This document shows, in pieces, positions 54,582 through 61,890 of a stretch of DNA of 64,000 nt (positions within the stretch are counted from its first letter, which is position 1; each line of letters begins with the position of its first letter). Origin of the DNA: Mucilaginibacter flavidus (GTDB taxonomy: Bacteria; Bacteroidota; Bacteroidia; Sphingobacteriales; Sphingobacteriaceae); the NCBI RefSeq assembly GCF_024055575.1, contig NZ_JAMXOE010000023.1:50330-114329 (forward strand), given 5' to 3'. Both the position numbers and the translations under genes were made by a program. The notes under the pieces are model-generated. The model did not search any database. It saw only the letters and a list, made by a program, of their open reading frames with translations, and was not told where the DNA came from.

Positions 54582-54604
54582 CTATGAACCATCAACTATG
54601 AACT
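54582..54604. repeat. Right arm of ATGAACCATCAACT-family repeat
   Basis: CTATGAACCATCAACTATG (54582-54600) plus AACT lies between the chrA and DUF5686 genes. It matches the arms around the ftsZ terminator. Confidence 0.7.
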
Positions 54605-54610
54605 GCAACG

Positions 54611-57064
54611 CTAAAAACTCACCCCAATCCGCACCGCCGAATTTGTATTGCTGCCGCTATTGTACGATTTGCCATACATCAGCCTGAAATTTAAATATTG
54701 TATGCCTATGCCCAGCTCGGTGTAGTTTTTAAGGGCAGGGGTAGATAGATAATTAATATCAAGTATTTCCTGCAGCTTAAGCTTCCTGATCAGCGGTATT
54801 TTGTTGAGGAAAAAGCCCGAAAAATTTTGCTCGATATGGCCTTCAATATACTTGGTATAGGTGCTGTTGGTATAATAGTTTAGTAGTAAAAAACTGTTGA
54901 TGCCGGTATGCGAAAATAACACCTGGTTACCCTGGAATTGTTTATAATCAGGATAAAAAAGGCTGTTGTTGTTTAAAAACTTGCCTGCGCCAATAAAGAA
55001 CGACGTTTGCCCTAAAACGCCTGCATTAATGTTTGATTTTGATACATCAGCAGTAAGCAAATCGTAATCGACATCGGAGCCGAATAAGCTCTTGATCCCC
55101 TTTGTATAGCTTAGGCCGATGGTTGGATATTTTGATGGCAAATAACGCCGACCGGTAGGGTAGGTCTCGTATTTGTCGCTAAAATCATAAGTGGTACGTA
55201 AGCCAATTTTAAACGATTGATTGTCGGCAAACATCGGTACATCCAAATTTGGAGAAAAAGGATTGTTCGAGGTATAGTTGTGATTGCCCGGGCTGAAAAA
55301 GCTATAGTTTGATGAATTGGTGAGCGCTTTCCTTTCGGCCCATTCAACATATCCGCTGGCCATCCATCCACCGGTTATGCGCCGGCTTGCTGATGCCGAA
55401 AGGTATTGCTTTTGATAAAGCTTTTCATAATTCTGCCTTTCGAACAAACTGTAAACCGTATTAATCAACGGCGACATGGGCGTATAATAATTCAAATCAA
55501 CAATTTCCGAGCCTGCGCTTAAGCCCAGGTTGTATTCACCCGCAGGTATGCCGGCGTAAATACTTCCGGTAAATTTCTTATTGCTAAAGCCATAACCTGC
55601 TCTTGCGCCAACGGTTAAATACTTATTGCTGGTGCTATCTATCAACTTACTGAATGATGCGCCGTAATTAAGATTAAAACCCTGTACCGTATTAAATTTT
55701 ATCGAAGGTAAAATAGCATCAAGGTTGTAATATTCATGCTCATAACGGTTGGCGTGACGATAGTTCTTATAAGTCAAATCAAGCAGGCTGAATTTGTTGT
55801 TCACTTTATCCAGCGAGTCGAGGTATGGCTTTGACTCCCGTTTTTTGGCCAGTATAGCTTTTTTCTCGTAGTCCATTTTCTCCTCGTCCGTCAGCGGAAC
55901 CGGCCGTTCATTTGCCCAATAGGTCGAATCTTTTTTATTACTGCCTTTGGTAACCCGCATCACTTCTTTAAATTCTTTTTTATTGAGCGTTGGGTTAAGG
56001 TCATAATCCTTATAAACAGATATAAAATAGCCGCCAATTTTGAAGCCCAGCAGGCCTCCTGTAAATTCAAACTTAACTGATGAAGGCATCCATGCCTGCT
56101 TGCTCACCGGGAAAAACTGTTCGCTAACCCTAAGTGTATCAACAAAGTTTATGTTTTGTTTTTTGGTGATAAAAAGGTCGAGCCCGTAAAGGCGCCAGCT
56201 ATCCTCCAGGATATAAATATACCCCTGGAAACACGCATCATACCCACGTTTTGGTATCACCTTTATTTTGTCAACCGTTTCTCCGTTTTCGGTAGTAAAG
56301 CCAATGTATTTGTAGTTATAATAAAACATCGCGTTGTCGGCAATTGGCGATACCAGCGGGCGCAGGCTTAAGCCACCCCAATTTTGAATATTCTCATAAA
56401 AATTAACCTGTATATCCGAAGCCCGGTTATAGCTAAATGCCTGGTTGCTGCCCGATACTTTTGATGATATCAATTCCTCATGTACGTTATCCGGCCGCTT
56501 AAAGCTGTATTTCGATTCCGACTCCGACAGGTAGACAATACCCCGGCGGTTCGAATCAAGGCCCATTTCGCGGGTGGCTTTCTGCACATCAAACCCTAAA
56601 AACCTTTTAGGGGCAGCCAATAGTTTTTGCAGGCCCTTTATATAAACTTCGCAGGTATAAGCATCAACCTCGTTAAGATGGCCCTTACGCGCCTTAATAG
56701 CCTTGCGGACAATAGCATAAGCAGGATCTTCGCCGCCCGATTTCACCACCACGTCATTTAGCTGGTAGGTTTCGGTTTGTAAAACAATATCAATGGCCTG
56801 GTTTTTTGTCAGCTCGACTTTACGGCTCTGCTGCTTATAGCCAACGGCCTTGTATTGCACCTCATAAGTACCGGGCTTTAACAGCAGGCCATACTCTCCC
56901 TCGCTGTTTGCCGATGTTCCCCTGGTCGTGTTTTTTATGTAGATACTAGTAAAGGGAACAGGCTTGTTTTGCTCGTCGGTAATTTTGCCGCTTACGGTAA
57001 ATGTTTGCGAAAATGCACTGAAACTGATGAAGATAAAGAAGGCGAAAGGTAGGGCTAATTTCAT
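54611..57064 (-). CDS. Outer-membrane DUF5686 protein with CarboxypepD_reg-like domain
   Basis: 817 residues with a signal peptide (MKLALPFAFFIFISFSAFSQ). An N-terminal CarboxypepD_reg-like domain (VSGKITDEQNKPVPFTSIYI, about 24-105) is joined to the DUF5686 region, whose C-terminal half is a predicted outer-membrane beta-barrel ending in an aromatic-rich strand (RIGVSF). Unlike TonB receptors it lacks a plug-type TonB box. The role is unknown; it is a large Bacteroidetes family. A possible leader peptide and hairpin lie upstream on the same strand. Confidence 0.85.
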   Translation of the reverse strand: MKLALPFAFFIFISFSAFSQTFTVSGKITDEQNKPVPFTSIYIKNTTRGTSANSEGEYGLLLKPGTYEVQYKAVGYKQQSRKVELTKNQAIDIVLQTETYQLNDVVVKSGGEDPAYAIVRKAIKARKGHLNEVDAYTCEVYIKGLQKLLAAPKRFLGFDVQKATREMGLDSNRRGIVYLSESESKYSFKRPDNVHEELISSKVSGSNQAFSYNRASDIQVNFYENIQNWGGLSLRPLVSPIADNAMFYYNYKYIGFTTENGETVDKIKVIPKRGYDACFQGYIYILEDSWRLYGLDLFITKKQNINFVDTLRVSEQFFPVSKQAWMPSSVKFEFTGGLLGFKIGGYFISVYKDYDLNPTLNKKEFKEVMRVTKGSNKKDSTYWANERPVPLTDEEKMDYEKKAILAKKRESKPYLDSLDKVNNKFSLLDLTYKNYRHANRYEHEYYNLDAILPSIKFNTVQGFNLNYGASFSKLIDSTSNKYLTVGARAGYGFSNKKFTGSIYAGIPAGEYNLGLSAGSEIVDLNYYTPMSPLINTVYSLFERQNYEKLYQKQYLSASASRRITGGWMASGYVEWAERKALTNSSNYSFFSPGNHNYTSNNPFSPNLDVPMFADNQSFKIGLRTTYDFSDKYETYPTGRRYLPSKYPTIGLSYTKGIKSLFGSDVDYDLLTADVSKSNINAGVLGQTSFFIGAGKFLNNNSLFYPDYKQFQGNQVLFSHTGINSFLLLNYYTNSTYTKYIEGHIEQNFSGFFLNKIPLIRKLKLQEILDINYLSTPALKNYTELGIGIQYLNFRLMYGKSYNSGSNTNSAVRIGVSF

Positions 57065-57229
57065 TTAACAGGCTTTTGTACGAAGGTGAAATAATTTTAT
57101 TTAACCTGTTAGACTGTTTGTGTTAATAATTGTTAAAGATATTTGGTGAAGAATTTAGCCATGGTAATGCAGCTGGCAGTAAATATTGTTGATAAGGGTG
57201 TTATTAAATATTAAAAAATATTATATAAA

Positions 57230-57277
57230 CTATAATAAAAAATAAAAGCCTCCTCACACTCGCTGCTTGGAGGCTTT
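57230..57277 (-). terminator. Minus-strand terminator hairpin
   Basis: AAAGCCTCC (57244-57252) pairs with GGAGGCTTT (57269-57277). On the minus strand it runs into TTATTTTTTATT. It lies 188 bp downstream of ligA and 180 bp upstream of the DUF5686 gene. Confidence 0.7.
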
Positions 57278-57280
57278 AAC

Positions 57281-57319
57281 CTAAACCTTATCACAATAGG
57301 TGAGCAGGATGCCCACCAT
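57281..57319 (-). CDS. Possible 12-residue leader peptide
   Basis: An ATG at 57319 opens MVGILLTYCDKV and a stop at 57281, ending 3 nt before the terminator stem. The coding stretch can itself fold (GGTGAGCA 57299-57306 with TGCCCACC 57310-57317, one mismatch). This resembles a leader-peptide attenuator, but no amino-acid run points to a ligand, and the ORF may be chance. Confidence 0.25.
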   Translation of the reverse strand: MVGILLTYCDKV

Positions 57320-57464
57320 ATGAAGCGACTAATATAGGGGTTTCTACAATAGAATAAAAATTTTTGTGTTAAAATGACACAACTTATTTTACTAATATAT
57401 CTATATATTAAAACACTAACTTTAAGTTAAATTTACCTTTAATTAACGTTCGGAAAATATACTA

Positions 57465-59480
57465 TTAAGCTATCATTTCAAATAGTTCTGCATCACTAAT
57501 TATCGGGATATTTAGTTTTTGAGCCTTCTCCAATTTCGCGGGGCCCATGTTATCGCCCGCAACCAGGAAATTTAGCTTGGCTGATATGCCGCTCACTATT
57601 TTGCCTCCATTTTGTTCGATGATGTCCTTCAGCTCATCGCGCGAGAATTTCTCAAATACACCGGATATGATAAATGATTGACCACTAAGCTTTTCGCTGG
57701 CCAGTGTTACTTCTTTTTCAATAGTTACAAACTGCAGGCCTTGTGTTTGTAGCTTTTCAATTTCCTGCTTATGTTTCTCGTCGCTAAAATATTCAATAAT
57801 ACTTAGTGCAATGCGTTCGCCTATTTCTTCAGCCGCAATTAATTCATCAAATGTGGCGGATGCAAGCCTGTCGATATTTTTAAAATGAGCAGCCAGTTTT
57901 TTAGCTACGGTTTCGCCAACATAGCGGATACCCAGGCCAAACAGCACTTTTTCGAAAGGCATTTCTTTCGATTTTTCAATACCTGCCAGCATGTTGTTGA
58001 TGGATTTTTCGCCGAAACGGCCCATCTTTTTTAACTCTTCGCTGTGTTGCTGCAGGTCGTAAATATCACTTATGCGGCCGATGAATTTATTTTGATAAAG
58101 TGTTTCGATGGTTTCATCGCCCAGGCCATCAATATTCATAGCCTTGCGGCTGATGAAATGCTGCATTTTGCCCACTATCTGCGGATGGCAGCCCTCGTCG
58201 TTAGGGCAGTAGGAGGCAGCCTCGCCCTCCTTACGGATAAGTTCTGTCCCGCACTCCGGGCAATGAGTTAAATATTTTACAGGTTTGGCATCCGGGCTGC
58301 GTTTTTCAAGGTTTACGCTGATGATCTTCGGGATGATCTCGCCGCCCTTCTCCACAAAAACCCAATCATGTTCGTGCAGTTTTAGGCGTTTTTCAATTTC
58401 ATCGGCATTGTGCAGCGTTGCCCGTTTAACAGTGGTGCCGGCCAGCAGCACGGGTTTTAAATTGGCAACAGGTGTAACAGCCCCGGTGCGACCAACCTGG
58501 TAAGTAACTGCCAGTAACTCAGTTTGCACCTGCTCTGCTTTGAATTTGTAGGCTATGGCCCAGCGTGGTGATTTGGCGGTAAAGCCCAGTTCCTGCTGTT
58601 GCGCGTAGCTGTTTACTTTGATCACAATCCCATCGATGTCGTAACTGAGGTCGAACCTGTTTTTGTCCCAGTAACTGATGAATTTGAAAACATCATCAAT
58701 AGTGCTGCACAGCTTGCTATGCTCGTTGGTGTGAAAGCCCCAGTTCTTTACCGCCTGCAGGCTTTCCCAGTGCGTTCTGAACAGTAGCCTTTCGGTATAC
58801 AGGAAATACAGGAAACAATCCAGCGGACGGCGTGCAACCTCGGCGGAGTCCTGCATTTTTATGGTGCCCGATGCAAAGTTACGCGGATTGGCATAAGGTA
58901 CTTCGCCTGCCTCAATGCGTTCGTTGTTTAAGCGTTCAAAGGCTTTGAGGTGCATAAAAACCTCGCCCCGTATTTCAAACTGGCTGGGATAATCGCCATG
59001 CTTAAGGCGCTTGGGTATGGTATTGATGGTACGTACGTTGGTAGTTACATCATCACCCTGTATGCCGTCGCCACGGGTAACGGCACGCACAAGTACACCA
59101 TCCTCATAAGTAAGACTCATGGAAAGCCCGTCGAATTTCAACTCACACACATACTCAAAATTATCGCCGATAGCCTTGCGGATGCGCTGGTCGAAATCAA
59201 GTAATTCCTGCTCGTTGTAGGTATTGCCCAAAGAGAGCATTGGCCAGCGGTGCGTTACGGTTACAAAGTCTTTAGTGATATCGCCACCGACCTGTTGGGT
59301 AGGGGAGTTGGGGTCGGCAAACTCGGGGTATTGCTTTTCGAGTGCGTTTAATTCTTCCAGTTTTTTATCAAAATCGTAATCGGCAATGGTAGGCATTGCC
59401 AGCACATAATAGTTGTAATTGTGCTGCTTTAATTCGCTTGTTAACGATTCTATTCGGGTTTTTGCTTCAGCCGGTGACAT
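57465..59480 (-). CDS. ligA: NAD-dependent DNA ligase
   Basis: 671 residues with the full LigA layout: Ia and adenylation domain with the AMP lysine in CELKFDGLSMSL, OB fold, a four-cysteine zinc finger (CPECGTEL and SYCPNDEGC), helix-hairpin-helix repeats (FGLGIRYVGETVAKKLA) and a C-terminal BRCT domain (LSGQSFIISGVFEKFSRDEL). It seals nicks in replication and repair using NAD. The minus-strand start is preceded by a TATCTTCG -7-like box. Confidence 0.96.
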   Translation of the reverse strand: MSPAEAKTRIESLTSELKQHNYNYYVLAMPTIADYDFDKKLEELNALEKQYPEFADPNSPTQQVGGDITKDFVTVTHRWPMLSLGNTYNEQELLDFDQRIRKAIGDNFEYVCELKFDGLSMSLTYEDGVLVRAVTRGDGIQGDDVTTNVRTINTIPKRLKHGDYPSQFEIRGEVFMHLKAFERLNNERIEAGEVPYANPRNFASGTIKMQDSAEVARRPLDCFLYFLYTERLLFRTHWESLQAVKNWGFHTNEHSKLCSTIDDVFKFISYWDKNRFDLSYDIDGIVIKVNSYAQQQELGFTAKSPRWAIAYKFKAEQVQTELLAVTYQVGRTGAVTPVANLKPVLLAGTTVKRATLHNADEIEKRLKLHEHDWVFVEKGGEIIPKIISVNLEKRSPDAKPVKYLTHCPECGTELIRKEGEAASYCPNDEGCHPQIVGKMQHFISRKAMNIDGLGDETIETLYQNKFIGRISDIYDLQQHSEELKKMGRFGEKSINNMLAGIEKSKEMPFEKVLFGLGIRYVGETVAKKLAAHFKNIDRLASATFDELIAAEEIGERIALSIIEYFSDEKHKQEIEKLQTQGLQFVTIEKEVTLASEKLSGQSFIISGVFEKFSRDELKDIIEQNGGKIVSGISAKLNFLVAGDNMGPAKLEKAQKLNIPIISDAELFEMIA

Positions 59481-59515
59481 ATTAGCGAAGATAAGTTTTA
59501 ATTTGAAAATGCTAT

Positions 59516-59605
59516 AATTTGATGATTTGAAGATGGGGAAATTTGATGATTTGAAGATGGAGAAATTTGAAGATTTGAAAGTTTGTAACGGGGAAGTTTC
59601 AAATA
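59516..59605. repeat. 24-bp tandem repeat (AATTTGATGATTTGAAGATGG)
   Basis: Two near-identical 24-bp units start at 59516 and 59540, and a diverged third starts at 59564. A short complementary word (GTTTCAAATATTT) follows at 59595. The unit shares its words with the paired-arm repeat between sucA and sucB. Confidence 0.75.
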
Positions 59606-59664
59606 TTTTTTAAACACTTGCTCTTCTTGATCGTCATACCAAAAAAAACAAAATAAATTTTACC

Positions 59665-59970
59665 ATGAAAAAGTACGGAAGAATTTTGATGCTATTTTCG
59701 GCGCTTACCTTGTTCGCGGCAGCAAGCAGCCAGGCGCAAATTATTGTAAGGGCACGTTTAGGCCGTCCGCGCACGGCTATAGTTGTACGCCCGGTGCGCC
59801 CAACCCCGCGCCATGTTTGGGTGGCCGAAGAATGGGTGCCCACCCGCGGCACTTATGTTTATAAAGAAGGCTACTGGGCCGAGCCGCCACGTGCACGTGC
59901 AGTTTGGGTACCAGGCAGGTGGAGGCACCATCACCGTGGCTACGTTTGGGTAGGCGGGTACTGGAGATAA
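59665..59970 (+). CDS. Small secreted YXWGXW-repeat protein
   Basis: 101 residues with a signal peptide ending at SSQAQ. The mature part, only about 75 residues, is Arg/Pro/Trp-rich and has four copies of a YxWxxGxW-like motif: HVWVAEEW, YVYKEGYW, AVWVPGRW and YVWVGGYW. This family is frequent in Bacteroidetes and Proteobacteria and has no known function; periplasmic or outer-membrane location is likely. It is convergent with the DUF6263 gene across a palindromic repeat. Confidence 0.8.
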   Translation: MKKYGRILMLFSALTLFAAASSQAQIIVRARLGRPRTAIVVRPVRPTPRHVWVAEEWVPTRGTYVYKEGYWAEPPRARAVWVPGRWRHHHRGYVWVGGYWR

Positions 59971-59973
59971 CAA

Positions 59974-60024
59974 GAGTCCCCAACTCCCTAAAGGGGGCTC
60001 GAATGCCTCCTTTAGGGGTATAGG
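59974..60024. repeat. G/C-rich paired palindromic repeat between convergent genes
   Basis: The left arm (59974-60000, CCCCAACTCCCTAAAGGGGG core) and the right arm (60005-60024, GCCTCCTTTAGGGG core) belong to the same family as those in the dcw cluster, with only 4 nt between. It may act as a terminator for both genes. Confidence 0.8.
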
Positions 60025-60942
60025 TTACTTACTGGTAGTAACTGCATCCGTATTAAACGATAGCGGCACCGTCATCCCGCCGGGCACTTTTTCGTTGTCG
60101 AGTATCTGCATATCGCCCATCATTACCTGTTTTACTTTCATTTCGCTTATCCAGCCGGTAGCCTTATCTACCCGGATGTCGGATACCATGGAGCCATTCA
60201 AATTATATTTTACCGGCATGCCGTTAACATTCGCTGGCGCTGCATTTTTGTCGGATGTTATGGTGCCGTCGCCGTGGATAATGTACTGGCCCGCTACAAC
60301 ATCAACCAATTGGTAATTAACGCTTACTGCTGCTTTTGCCGGGCTTTCCGGACTGGTATTTACTATCCATTTATCCTCTTTGGCAATGGGGTTTACAGGG
60401 AAAATAGCGGTGCCAACCTCTATGCTCCCTTTAAAAGCATTTGGCCCGAACGACTGCATCATCATAGCCTTAACCTGTTCCCGTTTAGTGGCATCCACTT
60501 GTGTGAAGGTATCAAATACGGCAAATAATTTATCAATATTAGTTACCGACTTTACCCTGCCGCTTTTGGTCATTTCAATATTAAAAGGCTTGCCCATCAT
60601 GGCGGCAATCATGGTGGAAGGTAAATCCTGCGGGTCGTTCGTCTTCGAGTCGAAGGTGATGCCATTGCCGGCCACGTCCATCGTCATCCTCAGTGTATGA
60701 TAGCTAACCTCCATGCTGTAAACCGAGTCGACGGTACCGGTTACTTTAAACGCCATGCTAAATGCAAAACTCAGGTTTATCTTGTTTTCCTGCCCCGCAA
60801 TTGTTTGCGTAATAGCCGAATTGGCGGTTGAGTTTAAATAGTAAGTAACGCCGTTGGCCAGGTTTAACGCCGGCTTAAACTTTTGGGCGCTGCAATAACT
60901 TATTGCTGCGCAAAAAAATAAGGTGAATATAAAGTGTTTCAT
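60025..60942 (-). CDS. Secreted DUF6263 protein
   Basis: 305 residues with a signal peptide (MKHFIFTLFFCAAISYCSAQ). The body is beta-rich with LNLANGVTYYLNSTANSAITQTIAGQ and a C-terminal DIRVDKATGWISEMKVKQVM, which fits the DUF6263 family as I know it. The activity is unknown; predicted periplasmic or surface-exposed. There is no operon partner. Confidence 0.7.
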   Translation of the reverse strand: MKHFIFTLFFCAAISYCSAQKFKPALNLANGVTYYLNSTANSAITQTIAGQENKINLSFAFSMAFKVTGTVDSVYSMEVSYHTLRMTMDVAGNGITFDSKTNDPQDLPSTMIAAMMGKPFNIEMTKSGRVKSVTNIDKLFAVFDTFTQVDATKREQVKAMMMQSFGPNAFKGSIEVGTAIFPVNPIAKEDKWIVNTSPESPAKAAVSVNYQLVDVVAGQYIIHGDGTITSDKNAAPANVNGMPVKYNLNGSMVSDIRVDKATGWISEMKVKQVMMGDMQILDNEKVPGGMTVPLSFNTDAVTTSK

Positions 60943-61172
60943 TACCGTGTTTTTTGTAAAGTTAATAAAGCCGCCGGGATGGGGAGCAGGAAATTGATTG
61001 CCGGTTAAAAAATTAAGGGAACACGAGTTGGCACGGGAAGCAAATTGCTATAAAACAAGAATAGCCGGTCTCTCAACCCCGGCTACTCTCAAATTAGCAT
61101 TATCATTAAATTTTCACTCAGGGTTGTATACGGAAACCGGACAGGCATGGTTTCAAAAAAAACAATAAAGTC

Positions 61173-61204
61173 AAAAAAAAACTCCCGCTGAGAGGGCGGG
61201 AGTT
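61173..61204 (-). terminator. Minus-strand terminator of the small locus
   Basis: AACTCCCGC (61180-61188) pairs with GCGGGAGTT (61196-61204). On the minus strand it is followed by at least seven T residues. Confidence 0.75.
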
Positions 61205-61255
61205 AAACTATGGTATTTTGCCACAACTAATAAAAGATATTGGCTATATTAATGA

Positions 61256-61357
61256 TTAATACAGTGTCTTATTTTTTATCATGTTGATGCTTGTTTTGAT
61301 AATAAAAAATACCGGGATAGCTTGTATGGCAATGCCGATATATGCAAGTGTGCTCAT
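61256..61357 (-). CDS. Possible 33-residue single-span membrane peptide
   Basis: From an ATG at 61357 the reading is MSTLAYIGIAIQAIPVFFII followed by KTSINMIKNKTLY and a stop. The first 20 residues form a strong hydrophobic helix and the tail is Lys-rich, as in type I toxin-like or small regulatory membrane peptides. A terminator follows 52 bp downstream, and the upstream boundary carries one arm of a 22-bp inverted repeat. No ribosome site is evident. It could be chance, but the terminator supports a real short transcript. Confidence 0.35.
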   Translation of the reverse strand: MSTLAYIGIAIQAIPVFFIIKTSINMIKNKTLY

Positions 61358-61377
61358 GATAATACTAATTTGAGAGT

Positions 61378-61740
61378 GAACGGGAAATGTATGATATTGT
61401 ACTATTGGAAATGCAAAAATCGTACCTGTTTCACTAAAAGCACACCCTGCTTGTTGGCCGAATTAATAATTTTCTAATGAAGAAAAAATGGGGGTTATGC
61501 CATTGGGGAATGTGTGAAAAAAATTACCCAAATTGGGCAATAAATTACACTATTGATTAATAATAAAATTGTGCCAATTAAGTGTGTTATCAACAGGTGT
61601 TGATAAAAAGTGGCATTTTCGCCGTGTCCACTGCAATATAACCTAAAATTAATAATTTAGCAAGAATTAATAATTCTGTTCGGTTTTTAATTACTGCGAC
61701 ATTGCGCTTGTCACCAAGCAATTGTTATACCGCTTTTGGA
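61378..61740. other. Intergenic region with two palindromes
   Basis: No ORF is supported. TTACCCAAATTGGGCAA (61524-61540) is a near-palindrome. TTATCAACAGGTGTTGATAA (61587-61606) is a perfect 20-bp palindrome, whose halves are one base from a DnaA box. The rest is A/T-rich without recognised content. Confidence 0.5.
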
Positions 61741-61888
61741 GTTTGCAGTTGGCGGTTTTCAGTTTGCAGTAAATGTCGCTCATCCACTGCTCACTGCTCA
61801 CTGCCAACTTTTCCCTCTACTGCTAACTGCTCACTGCCAACTTTTCCCCGTATTGCCCACTGCTAACTGCTCACTGCCAACTTTTCCC
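61741..61888. repeat. Tandem 23-bp repeat with inverted arm
   Basis: ACTGCTCACTGCCAACTTTT (plus CCC) occurs at 61793, 61826 and 61866. An inverted relative (GCAGTTGGCGGTTTTCAGTT and neighbours) occupies 61741-61773. The array ends 2 bp from the DUF885 stop codon. Confidence 0.75.
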
Positions 61889-61890
61889 CT

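Larger units (their letters stand above)
57065..57464. other. 400-bp intergenic region with hairpins and a possible leader peptide
   Basis: This A/T-rich gap lies between the ligA stop and the DUF5686 start. It holds a minus-strand hairpin terminator (57230-57277), a second hairpin (57299-57317) and a 12-codon minus-strand ORF (57281-57319). The rest holds nothing recognisable. Confidence 0.55.
61085..61377. repeat. 22-bp inverted repeat around a small locus
   Basis: ACTCTCAAATTAGCATTATCAT (61085-61106; first 20 bases shown match) recurs on the minus strand at 61377-61356 with one mismatch. The minus-strand copy ends at the start codon of a short ORF. The two copies are 249 bp apart. Confidence 0.7.

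Noticed and set aside
61793..61888. Possible CRISPR array in the ACTGCTCACTGCC repeats
   Set aside because: Unit spacing is uneven (33 and 40 bp), the intervening sequence is itself repeat-derived, and no cas gene is present.
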